DNA of 53,605 bases, from the IMG/VR virus record IMGVR_UViG_3300009418_000023, positions 1 through 53,605 of that record, one strand, 5' to 3'. Position numbers and translations under genes: made by a program. A model generated the notes under the pieces. It was not told where the DNA came from, did not search any database, and saw only the letters and a list, made by a program, of their open reading frames with translations. The stretch is from a virus. This document shows, piece after piece, positions 30,201 to 37,400 of the stretch. How positions within the stretch are numbered: the stretch's first letter is position 1; every line of letters starts with the position of its first letter.

Positions 30201-33200
30201 CCGTAGAGTTTACTGTATTTAATGCTCTGAATAATTGATTATGTTTCCAGTGCATACCCTTTGGTTGCAGTAATTGGCCAACCTCTTCCCTTTCAGCTAA
30301 AGTTAGCTTTCCTCCTTCTCCCGGCTTTGCCCTAGCATCTGCTTTCCTAATGATTGCGTCAGCTTTCATCAACCTACTATTCTTATACTTCTCCTTAAAT
30401 GCTTCTACAGTCATCTGAACTCTTTCGCCATCCGGTCCTATCATCATCTCACGCTTAGCTAACATAGCAATATTTAGATCCAGTTGTCGGCGTAAATAAT
30501 CTCTTTTCATAGCGGGGTTATTTTGATCTGTTTTCTTAATCTCCTTGTTCCGCATACTCTTTACAGTTGAAATCCAATCTGTTATATGCCTATCTGTCAT
30601 GTTTTCGTGCATTGACAGAATTTTTCTTGCTTCTTCCCGAAGACCCTCAATACCCAAAGCTACATCAATAACAGCAGCGTTCTCACCCGCTATATGGTCA
30701 AATATAGAATGTCCAAACAAAGCCATAACATGTGATATACCTTCAGATTGATCCTTAAAATTAAAACCAAACTCTTGCCTCAGCCTAGTCAGGATACCTA
30801 CAAACATTGGATCGGTTTGTAGTTCTACCCAGCCTTTCCATCCCATAGTATATAGCCTACGCATAACTTCTGGTTTCCAGAATTCACGCATCAGCTTCAT
30901 CTTCCTAACCATATCAGGATCAGAGCCTTCATTACTAACGTAATCAGTATACTTAGTATGATCATCGATTCCCAACGTAGCTAACTGATCATAAAACGTA
31001 ACCATTGGAGAGAGAAGTTCGCCATATTCTGGGTGTGCTAAAGCCTTTCTTCTAACGGTTTCAGCAAAACCTAAACCAGCTCTGATATAATAATCTTCAG
31101 CCTCAATAGACATATTCATTTTATTCCTTAACTCACCCATAGCGGTAATAGCTGCTTCGCTACCGAGACTTAGAATCTTAGTTACAAATAAACCATTAAA
31201 CTTCTTATCCAAGTAAGTCTTTGGTGAAAGGATCCTTTTATAGAACTCTGGGTTTTCCCAATACTTTGGCCCAAACTCTTTATAATGTTCTTTTGCATAG
31301 GCTTGTTCTGCTTCGGTAGCCTGTTGAATAACATCATTGGCTAATCCTTCTAAGTGCATGTTCATGCTTTCTAAAGCAAGTATAGAAGAAATACCACTCA
31401 TTGGAACAATAGTAGGTAAGCCTGTAGTAAGCTCAGGGTGTATCATTTTAAAAGCTGCATCACCCTCTGAAGTATAGACTAACCCCGGACCAGCCGCCCA
31501 ACGAGCATCATGGAGGAAAGCATAAGCAATATTTGCTGTATCTAATAGAACCTCAGAAAGAATATTCTTAAGTTCTTCTCTAGTAGTAATTCTATCGTTT
31601 AGTCTTACATTAATAATAGGAGGCAATAACCTAGCATCTGGTTGAAGACTTCTAGAAACAGGTCTACCCGGCACAGCACCATCTTTATCTTCTAGATAAG
31701 CGTTGTATTCTATAATATCGTTCTCATCAATCTCTTCTGTAAAGATAAACTCTAATCGTTTCCTTACAATAGCATCTTCAATCACAAGAGCAACAGCCTC
31801 AGGTCGTTCTGGAGCAAAGGAAGTCATGTGTCCCCGTAACATCGGGTGTGTCCGGACTGTCTCTCCTTCTTGCGGCTCATCAAAACGATTCTCTTCTTTT
31901 CTTTCTGATCTATATTCTGGGGATTTTCGTCTCTTGGTAACTATTTCTTTAGTTTTTAGTCTGGTTACTAAAGCAAAGTCAACCAGTTCCCAACCAAGCC
32001 GTCTTGCTGGTTGCCAGCCCCGAGTACCGTCCCCCATACTAATGATCTCGTCTCTAGTAATTAGGGTGTGTTCATTATCACCCTCTGCAAGCCTATCAAG
32101 AATTATACTAGCTATTCTATCTAGGTCTTTTAAGTCTTCTGGAATCTTAAAGTAAGCATATATATCTTTCTTCTGTCTTTGAGATTGCATAAAGAGTACT
32201 TCTAATTGCTCAACTATACCCTTTCTAACCTCCTCAAGATATTTCATCTCTGCTTCTGCTCTTGATTCCGGATCATCTAGATCAAAGGTAATTGTTTGGT
32301 CAAGATCGGGAGAAAGATTATCTGTTAAATCAATTAGGAAACCATACTGATTAAACAAATCATCATCGACTGCTCTCGACGCTTTCATAAGTCTATCGGT
32401 AAACGCAATGGCAGTATATAACCCAATCTTAGATTTAGGATCTCTATCATAAACCATAACATCTTCTTCTGTAGCCCTAGTTTCAGCATTCTTTGCTATT
32501 ACTGCCTGATGTGCCGTGTCTCGTTTTTTGATAAAGGTTACTAATCCTTCATCCCCCTTGAAGTCATGCAACAGACTTTTTAAAAGGTTCTTAGGAAATC
32601 CACCTTCCCCTGCTAAAGTAAGGGCTCGAACATCCTGTACAAACCCCCAATCTGTTAGATCTGGGCTAACGAGAGTCTTCCCTTCAGCTTCAAGGCGGTT
32701 ATTGATGCCCGAGATATATCTAAATAATCCTAACTGACCTTCTTCTGACTCGAAAGCCTTAAAGAGTTTGTGTATAATTTGCCTTGCTTCTAGTTCGTTA
32801 ATACGGCCATCCTGAAGTGCCGTCCTAATTTCTGCAACCCATGAATTAGCTTCGTGGATTCTCCACTTCTCCCCCTTTTCCTCAATCCTCTGAAGAACCT
32901 TTTGAACCTTTGCATCACCTTCTTTCGCTACAAGTCTCCGTCCTCTAATGCGGCGAACTAAGTCTGTGAGAGACTCTTTTGAGATTGCTTTAAGATCACC
33001 ATTAGCTCTCATTATTCTACGAGTAACTAAGGCAATAAGTTTATCTAATCTAACAAACAAAGTATCATACTCAAGACTCAAATCTTCCATCGTTCTGTTA
33101 CTAGGAAACTCCTCGCCTTCTGCATTAACAATAACTTCTCTAAAGACTGCATCATAGATACCATCTGGGAGACAACTATCAACAACGAAGATTGGAACCA

Positions 33201-36200
33201 ATCCTACTTCAGGATCTAAGGCTCTACCCCACGGTCCTTCAAGTACAGATATTAATTGCGAATGAAACTCTTGAAGTGCCATCAACTCTTCTGCTAATGT
33301 AAATGCATACTCTTCAGGAACTATTCCTCTATCTATACTTTCTTTGTTTATCGCGGTTTTGTTTGCAGCTTCAGTATTAGTTCGATCAATAGCTGGAGCT
33401 TCTGTAGCTTGGTTAATCCCCCACTGAGAAGCAGTAATTGGCCTGTTACTTACACGACTCCAATTAACATCTTTGAAGTAGTTCCTCTTAATAGACTTTA
33501 TATATGTCTCTCGTTCTTTAGCAGCCTCTTCAAATATAGCTAATGCTTCTTCCTTACTATAAACAATTGGATCCTCATCGCTATCTGCTCTCTCATCTAT
33601 TTCTTTCTTAACCCTGTCTTTGGTAGCACTTTCAGGTAAGAACGCTCCTAATAAGTCTTCAGCAGAAATAGTCTCTGTGGTTTCGAGTTTCTTTGTTAAT
33701 ACATGTCTTCGTATTGTTAAAGTCTTTAGTTCTTTATTACGATAATCTAATACTGCCCTGATTGTTTTCAGCTGATAAGACGCAAAACCATATTTCCTAG
33801 CCATATCTAGTTTGTATCTTAAGGATATCTTTTCACGCTTTCTATCTAACCTCTTCATATCCTCTTCTAATTTCTCCAATTGTCTATATTCATCTGAAGG
33901 TTGAATTACCTTAGTAAATATTTCATTCTGCATTCCAATAAGACCCAAAGCTAATGCTCTTAAGTCATCAAGCTTAACCCGCCCACTCTTTATACCTTCT
34001 AGGAGACTAGCTTTATTTTTTTCATTACTCTTTATAGTTTCCCATGTCTGTACAGCCTCTTCAAGATCGGCCCATTCTTCAGGAGAAACATCATTCTTAT
34101 CCATTTCCCCCTTTTGTCTCCACTTTGGGTGTTTCCCTGCTTCTGCTTCTGCCGCAATCGTATCAACAAAGGTTTTACTTAAGGTGCCAACTACTAGAGA
34201 AAGTTTAGATATCCTTTTACCCTTTTCACCTACATACTTTGTATCAATAGCATCTCGTATCTCTTTAACCTTTTCAGTTAACTCACCGATCTCCTTCTTT
34301 ACGTCTCTTAAAGCTTCACTATCGGATTCAACATCCTGCCACGCAGCAATACTTTCATCAAACTCGGAGATTAACTCGTCCATTTCAGCAATAAGTTCGT
34401 CAAGTTTATTCCTTATTTTTGGATCGGTAGTTCCTTCTCGTTCTTCTTCAAGAGCTGCCTTAAGGCTTTCAGCTTCCTCTTTCTCTTTTGTTGTTTGGAC
34501 AACTGCGGATTGTTGCTCTCCTTCTTGTGCTCTAAGACTATCTATCCTAGCGTTTACAAGACCCTCCCCCTCAAGATCTTTCTTTCGCCATGCTTCCTCT
34601 TCTTCAGTTAGTTTTTTGTCGGCAATAATCTTCTTAGCAATACGATCAGAAATCTCCCAGTCAGTCTCTGGAACCTTATCAGTTACCTCCTTGATCTCAG
34701 CATCAATCTTTTTAATAGCTACAGTAAGTTGCCTAACTGTTTCCTTCTTACTTGCAAAATCTTCAAGTTCAAACAACTCTTCTACCGTAGTAACTTTTTC
34801 TCTGTCTATCTCAACTTTTTCCATACCCTTTTTTCTCTTGTGAGATATTTTACCAGTCTTAGAGTGCTTCCAATAAAAACCCATACGAAATATTTCACCA
34901 GCAAAGGATTCTACTATACCGGTAATTTGTGCTTGTATCTTACCCTTCCTCTCAACTTTATCTTGTATCCCCGCCATTGCCTTTTCTCGTTCAGCTTGAG
35001 CTACTCCAGCCTCCTTTAGTCTCTTGGCTCTTTTTCTCGCCGCCCTCATTAGGCTAACCTTACGTCTAAGTGTAGACGGTTTTTTTGGAGCTAGCTGTGG
35101 TGACTCCTTTATCTGTTTTTTAATAATACGGTCTACTGCTTCTTTATGCTCATTATATATCTTCTCTTCTTCCTTAGTTAATGTCACATCACCTCTTTTT
35201 TTAATAGCAATATCAACTAAGACAGAATCTTCCTCCTCCTCCTTCGCTTGAATTAAAGAGTCAACATCTTCAGCCTTTTGTTTAAGTCTTTCTAACTCTG
35301 TTGTATTAGCCTCTAAAGAAAGTTTAAGTTTCTCTTCCTTTTCTCTAAATTTTTCCTCAACCTCAACCTCAATATCATGAACTACTTTAAGCTTTTCTGC
35401 AGCTGTGGCTGTATCAAAATTAAGTCCTTCTTTATCCATCCTCACACGAACCATACTCTCTACATTATCATCAACATATATTTCCCAAAGATCTTCATCA
35501 GAAATTTCATCTGTTTGATTAAGCCACTCCTCTGGGGTAAAGTTAGTTCCGTTTTCCTCATTCAACTTACGTACATATCTTGCCACCCGAAGCCTAGTTT
35601 TTGCTATAGCTGTACGTTCTCCTAGTTGTTTAGCTAAAGTCTGGGCTTCTGGTCCTCCTAATCTTTGAATTAGTCTATTAGCAATCTCATCTAGAAGTAC
35701 ATCATCAGATATCTTCTCCCCATCCAAATCATTTTTAATTTCTTCTAACAGACTAAGAATACTGGTTACATCATCATATGTATTAACCCCGTCTCTGATC
35801 TGCCAAGGATCAAGAACAAAACCAAGAGGTCCATCCATTAAATCATTTAAGTCAATATCTCCACCTTCTTGTCGAATAGAGTTTAAGGAATCAACGACTG
35901 AATCACCTAACTCATAATGCTCTATAGCTGCTAAGATAGGATTATCACTACCCCTTGCGGCTGCCTTCCAAGCTTCTGTAATACTAGACCTAAGTCTAGC
36001 ACCAAGTGGAAGACTCATAATACCTTGACCAATTATACCACCAGCTGCTGAAAGAGGAGCGTTTACTGTATACTTCATAGCTGTTCCAAGGATTGGGTTT
36101 GCTACGACAGAGAACACAGCCTCCATCTTTGCTTCAGCCCAGATACCACCTAAATCATACTCATCAATAAACCCTCTTTTAATTTTCAAAGTTTGGTTTA

Positions 36201-37362
36201 TACCTTCAGCTAAAGCACCCTCAACGAAACCCTCTCCTGCATTAAGAGGAGAACTATATAACATTCCCCTTAAGCCTTTTGTTTTAGCTAGCCTTTTACC
36301 AAGATCTGGGGCAATCTTACTAAAGATAGTTGTGCCTATGTTTTCTGGAAGCCAGTCAACAATCTTAGCTATCTTTGTTGCATGTGTAGAAAGCTTAGTA
36401 ATATTAGTAATCCCTTTAGCAATAGTAGCAGCTCCGTGTACTTTTTTAAGTACCCGACCCGCAAAGAAGCCAGCCGCTATTGGCGCACCAACTCCAAGTG
36501 TTGCTGCTGTAATACCTAAACTAATAACAATAGAGGCAGGCATGTCTGGATCATTTATTAGACCGTCTCTAATAAAAGGCCACGCCGTAAGATTCCAAAA
36601 CTCTTCCATCCCTTCCATCTCTTTTTGGTGGAAGGAGATAGATTGCGCCACTGCCTTATGATCAATAGCCTCATTAATAAAATACATAAAGGCATCTGAG
36701 TTAGTAGCATCTTCTGTTATTTTCTTTAGTCCTTCTCTACCACCAAAATTAAGTTCAAGATAAGCAAGATGACCGGGGCTAGTATCAGCCATAATATCCA
36801 ACATCTTATCAGCACTATAGTTTTCTTGTACATACTCAAATAAATCTTCCGGCTGCTGAAACATTTGGGCAGCAAAACCAGAACCAACATCAACATATCT
36901 ACCAATATCTTTCCAATCACCACCAAACTTAAGCCAGTTACTTTTGGTTGATAAGAATGGCTCAAGAAAGCCTTTAGATGTATCAGATAATCCGGCTTCG
37001 CCCTTTGGATCTTCTATTAGTTCTTGACCCCGTAAAATTCTTTTTGCTGTTAGGTTCGATCTCGCTTGATTATATGTAAAGATACCTCTATGATAATCAT
37101 CTGCAAACGCCATTGATGTTGCAATATTAGCTGGTAGTGTTCCAAACGCATAACCATCCTCATAAGGTATTAGACCCGCACCATACTGTGATTCCCTACC
37201 TTGTTCATAAGGATCAAAAGGAAGTTCTTTTGCTAATCCCCATGCCTCATTTAGTCTCTTACTAAAAGGCGATACCCCTTCTTCATCCACCGCGTACTGT
37301 GACATATAAAACTCAGATAGCCGTGGCAGTTTTGTTGGAATATCAAACTCTGATCGTGGCAT
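21283..37362 (-). CDS. Giant 5359-residue internal virion/ejection protein (gp16 position) with exonuclease domain
   Basis: A single uninterrupted 16.1-kb reading frame; start ATG at 37362 behind AAGGAGAACTAA. By position after the gp14- and gp15-like genes it replaces T7 gp16 (1318 aa), the core protein ejected into the host with the DNA. Visible parts: a Gly/Ala hydrophobic segment (ASIVISLGITAATLGVG, ~275-300), long coiled coils (~650-1220), a DEDDy exonuclease-like domain (SIDIETTMD ~3297, TYNGNSFDLRKL ~3367, YISED ~3500), a degenerate zincin-like VAEEIGHIGR (~3872), hydrophobic helices near 5070-5150, and a Pro/Ala-rich tail (~5267-5320). No lytic transglycosylase motif is seen. Such giant 'polyvalent' proteins are known in other phages; this domain mix I do not recognise. 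Confidence 0.9.
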   Translation of the reverse strand: MPRSEFDIPTKLPRLSEFYMSQYAVDEEGVSPFSKRLNEAWGLAKELPFDPYEQGRESQYGAGLIPYEDGYAFGTLPANIATSMAFADDYHRGIFTYNQARSNLTAKRILRGQELIEDPKGEAGLSDTSKGFLEPFLSTKSNWLKFGGDWKDIGRYVDVGSGFAAQMFQQPEDLFEYVQENYSADKMLDIMADTSPGHLAYLELNFGGREGLKKITEDATNSDAFMYFINEAIDHKAVAQSISFHQKEMEGMEEFWNLTAWPFIRDGLINDPDMPASIVISLGITAATLGVGAPIAAGFFAGRVLKKVHGAATIAKGITNITKLSTHATKIAKIVDWLPENIGTTIFSKIAPDLGKRLAKTKGLRGMLYSSPLNAGEGFVEGALAEGINQTLKIKRGFIDEYDLGGIWAEAKMEAVFSVVANPILGTAMKYTVNAPLSAAGGIIGQGIMSLPLGARLRSSITEAWKAAARGSDNPILAAIEHYELGDSVVDSLNSIRQEGGDIDLNDLMDGPLGFVLDPWQIRDGVNTYDDVTSILSLLEEIKNDLDGEKISDDVLLDEIANRLIQRLGGPEAQTLAKQLGERTAIAKTRLRVARYVRKLNEENGTNFTPEEWLNQTDEISDEDLWEIYVDDNVESMVRVRMDKEGLNFDTATAAEKLKVVHDIEVEVEEKFREKEEKLKLSLEANTTELERLKQKAEDVDSLIQAKEEEEDSVLVDIAIKKRGDVTLTKEEEKIYNEHKEAVDRIIKKQIKESPQLAPKKPSTLRRKVSLMRAARKRAKRLKEAGVAQAEREKAMAGIQDKVERKGKIQAQITGIVESFAGEIFRMGFYWKHSKTGKISHKRKKGMEKVEIDREKVTTVEELFELEDFASKKETVRQLTVAIKKIDAEIKEVTDKVPETDWEISDRIAKKIIADKKLTEEEEAWRKKDLEGEGLVNARIDSLRAQEGEQQSAVVQTTKEKEEAESLKAALEEEREGTTDPKIRNKLDELIAEMDELISEFDESIAAWQDVESDSEALRDVKKEIGELTEKVKEIRDAIDTKYVGEKGKRISKLSLVVGTLSKTFVDTIAAEAEAGKHPKWRQKGEMDKNDVSPEEWADLEEAVQTWETIKSNEKNKASLLEGIKSGRVKLDDLRALALGLIGMQNEIFTKVIQPSDEYRQLEKLEEDMKRLDRKREKISLRYKLDMARKYGFASYQLKTIRAVLDYRNKELKTLTIRRHVLTKKLETTETISAEDLLGAFLPESATKDRVKKEIDERADSDEDPIVYSKEEALAIFEEAAKERETYIKSIKRNYFKDVNWSRVSNRPITASQWGINQATEAPAIDRTNTEAANKTAINKESIDRGIVPEEYAFTLAEELMALQEFHSQLISVLEGPWGRALDPEVGLVPIFVVDSCLPDGIYDAVFREVIVNAEGEEFPSNRTMEDLSLEYDTLFVRLDKLIALVTRRIMRANGDLKAISKESLTDLVRRIRGRRLVAKEGDAKVQKVLQRIEEKGEKWRIHEANSWVAEIRTALQDGRINELEARQIIHKLFKAFESEEGQLGLFRYISGINNRLEAEGKTLVSPDLTDWGFVQDVRALTLAGEGGFPKNLLKSLLHDFKGDEGLVTFIKKRDTAHQAVIAKNAETRATEEDVMVYDRDPKSKIGLYTAIAFTDRLMKASRAVDDDLFNQYGFLIDLTDNLSPDLDQTITFDLDDPESRAEAEMKYLEEVRKGIVEQLEVLFMQSQRQKKDIYAYFKIPEDLKDLDRIASIILDRLAEGDNEHTLITRDEIISMGDGTRGWQPARRLGWELVDFALVTRLKTKEIVTKRRKSPEYRSERKEENRFDEPQEGETVRTHPMLRGHMTSFAPERPEAVALVIEDAIVRKRLEFIFTEEIDENDIIEYNAYLEDKDGAVPGRPVSRSLQPDARLLPPIINVRLNDRITTREELKNILSEVLLDTANIAYAFLHDARWAAGPGLVYTSEGDAAFKMIHPELTTGLPTIVPMSGISSILALESMNMHLEGLANDVIQQATEAEQAYAKEHYKEFGPKYWENPEFYKRILSPKTYLDKKFNGLFVTKILSLGSEAAITAMGELRNKMNMSIEAEDYYIRAGLGFAETVRRKALAHPEYGELLSPMVTFYDQLATLGIDDHTKYTDYVSNEGSDPDMVRKMKLMREFWKPEVMRRLYTMGWKGWVELQTDPMFVGILTRLRQEFGFNFKDQSEGISHVMALFGHSIFDHIAGENAAVIDVALGIEGLREEARKILSMHENMTDRHITDWISTVKSMRNKEIKKTDQNNPAMKRDYLRRQLDLNIAMLAKREMMIGPDGERVQMTVEAFKEKYKNSRLMKADAIIRKADARAKPGEGGKLTLAEREEVGQLLQPKGMHWKHNQLFRALNTVNSTGFRVAVDVLKAQAATNHQRFNEEDLLGIQNFILYQIFLPGLESYRTYSASSNMNRHHHNTMFARIQTNQDAFKSFVAEEIRDEDWDNPAKIGRKIMEWSENPYEYVNGKQVFVDVEGESPLGQWRMEDNPHQKIPVRDKNGKVRLDKYGNPIMRMVDFDNDAEVAEWHKRMDHTIAVLMMRNEMLLRVTEPEKPPLSKYKAEDNMDELEAEVLSQWWEHSQEAAIDHTNAQRLQQDSVRNADGSRNQASIDYFSKGIGLLVPVAGHPMTFRGSAEHTMTELRHDTEDMVFESTDKPRGYMSWAPETRRMPYHNKGNLYLQNKAYHAAEREMMSPIEEVSAMLDQPLENPDHLIPVTSRGFEKPWNRETLPMGPDVKSDYLDYLMGLDANAPEMVANVVEMKMSKWAIERGFEAEMLDPEMVPYLYLVYRFDQKLEHEMDQIISAVRYGDKGLTNEEKLLQARNTYLEGFHALFQLSRDIRYKEMSSLLMETKGHEIGILNPDLADRTLYDILTSPYSENNPFSVLSGPTLIHKALKKSLVPTEHFIIEEGVNPGETIKLEETAIHPLLVQSVDELEFLVGVLWDGYISEAIETYIGIVKEPALKKQLRVIANQRDIQSFNAIPPDHREAIINVAREKAVLANDPVFSFDFIVESVEGRNDLVKLIQQQPTKDERTDKMILRNPMGGPFTMLMRVPRTVIGTNMKLGITPMGALLMLSSHKNYPFIERIETAMRTNKPTGRYRSNAEGKPELVRSDAEEMADYFGYSETEKMNRERVLSEAMEIIVDRVESGHTVAHMLVDGSRSSGNIKPRVVDWINYYRPDAGLRPNALPFFIESLISPITTAMKRLSSLGLLEMNIMARAAPERTMWSQHNPTKAVEILTSLGLDEAEAANIIEIQSNPNWIYDTDNVISIDIETTMDLEQRIVGIGGVERTLEAAGRVGFKKGKHFSPTRSVSGSEARALLKMLKQHLLAGGKVVTYNGNSFDLRKLGILANDLNTAQIVAELSIDLMQNNMLADSKFLGGDITQSLNWTLNSLLKGLKLGEKSEEGMFAAALKKRGTRVNGEPVVVTEKDLSLAFERSGSPIQADAIRRKIAEINERSPEASMDLYNKYISEDAEFNEKILKELVRRTTPVDIEAASEGPFRGTVKGKAKTTFKTIVPTWNIEMEHSSPHSQANSRGLSLIHDLTGVRESYMDVYTDGVDLEHRTIQELLVTTLQLTDGNIKNPATIRAIILGLMLRQPDIEMGEVRVFFPLMSRETAAEKEKFDADVSSAYLRVKGEFNQLMSILNATDSQQFNDFYWDARSYVDQISEGERTVSGDSDITIDFLAYLQEIYDIEDMSTEMHSSAEAALASVLDTHVFDRDPDLFNELHLKSRDLRNHDNFSSAVPELGKLSLKIKEAVDGGRLSEAQARMIRAILGKWFKYAPDMVLEVNFEFLDSEWVDNSGKQRRGSAEKSGGRYTIRIGNQLVGRRDALSVAYLVAEEIGHIGRMMFIENDSYHYREWRTLFLRERSKQGGGTLKKLVMAFHNGQWNKAAQDEYARIMNDTTGEEFIAALTGYHLVHDSLELLRQVEANTPLTSEEAGFFAKTQTIIDKIFAFIGKILDRVSSVFSDFKSTEPAEYERAINLIRRTLGQDATKTSRNTIADVGNPDMGPLYMSTEGTQQQSTVENTENELLATLQSLDEVKRRMGELEDAIHHNFYTPEAPESESGKFEKEWEELSKERGQLENRRDTLGGNKITPLGITTGEFLIGRENLKNQYSVRSGDFSVETYGPDLLDVKRIFVEGTPHDQQILATQILMDMTKMMRGNDGRFMAEATKAIQQLPYFNRPGGIGSKVKQFMTMLATGSTESGATWNSPFTLLVMLSTMIDNSMSTMAGHWGNMDGIPHVLGSVQQIDQISTEIRNSMERVYDDIIGPIESTVRFRTQVLGNTAGNEKTRDTFAKEVWTKLVKQMAGEAYEYTDALLVNSTELRKEADNIVTNYAALLGIVNHMGVEVGVMDRAFDEAIPFMFANAKVQDQPVYNNFREEMGKVIGDRIVTESQNIDLKTRRMCPYTLYAMGELPHLADPEVGLKELAELETKNPQLWKEIMAMAELMRQRQSERSTSYDSTLTRLASIKTNEEYRSLLTNKTSTIEQHNTYVNYVIPAIAQIMRYMRYKKNKFSADYLGFNSENTRITAGWWSKYRAEAKKPNQARLDILRGQSIDSRLATLGVVEGKSARQQSPTISSPVSVHVANIMNGAGRKIYFSNDWAIPPVHEVMNNPAIADMLVWGPETISDGIMKHLGQRIAEQSMYMDKYGIKATTGDVLGIFRNVLGMGNLFNSDGSRISAKDSDILTKAMGVLEIKYNTILGKQESNRDSADETLNFITRYAPDVVRIVFGTNLTMATLVVENTMNMIDQLLGRGSMGGFIKAAVAPLMGLDPNIRKNVARDMAEIIRIFNQGRIPDYARPDIDVRSEWYQRLPQWLGERNMHLAGILHQMIATSRATIFRGWLQQATVGGDGSKLKEFLRLHKQVDPKEWDTVDGRKIISKLMSRVGLPGTDAANIMYLMNEGVLTNDNVDILAKMVNSPKGDEYYSLGGLLTNLNKGEAWEGGPQWATTDPEYKQYLDIISGLRRAEKRYIHEILVDPNPFDTATGNSSWDLIFETFRRYPVLFASQQIGRRNQRFSLRRNALHWVSYAMVDSLYMSLLLVAAGYPVEDIIEGWEEDPVKQSLFMMARLPHFGRYIGLLMETVVGIYANTHREAFGFVPVGAMNSFLYNVKKLIDGWTDDEKDTDWASMIMLTRTLPVIGDALTRIIFFSAMGEEWQRQNNSMSRGAKSSNKKWATYGSFSETSNLPQYAADLREILRELGWEPKFENLPPAIQQQLLQGYNPSGATGTPKMQYPNPAATPAPAPKTTAPSVPSQAPAAPTPRPMRRDIVGAIRETRPERAPESLVGAPVGSPEWEDRERKAQQRRYDRDAGIID

Positions 37363-37400
37363 TTAGTTCTCCTTAAAGAATAAGTAGGTTAGTAGAAGGA

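Noticed and set aside
34184-34843. 219-residue plus-strand open frame, and similar plus-strand frames such as 23042-23491 and 12123-12656
   Set aside because: They are antisense shadows of long, well-supported minus-strand genes, are low complexity (Ser-rich opposite Glu/Lys coiled coils) and lack ribosome sites.
21283-37362. Lytic transglycosylase domain as in T7 gp16
   Set aside because: I searched the N-terminal part for the ES...GAxGxMQ pattern and saw none.
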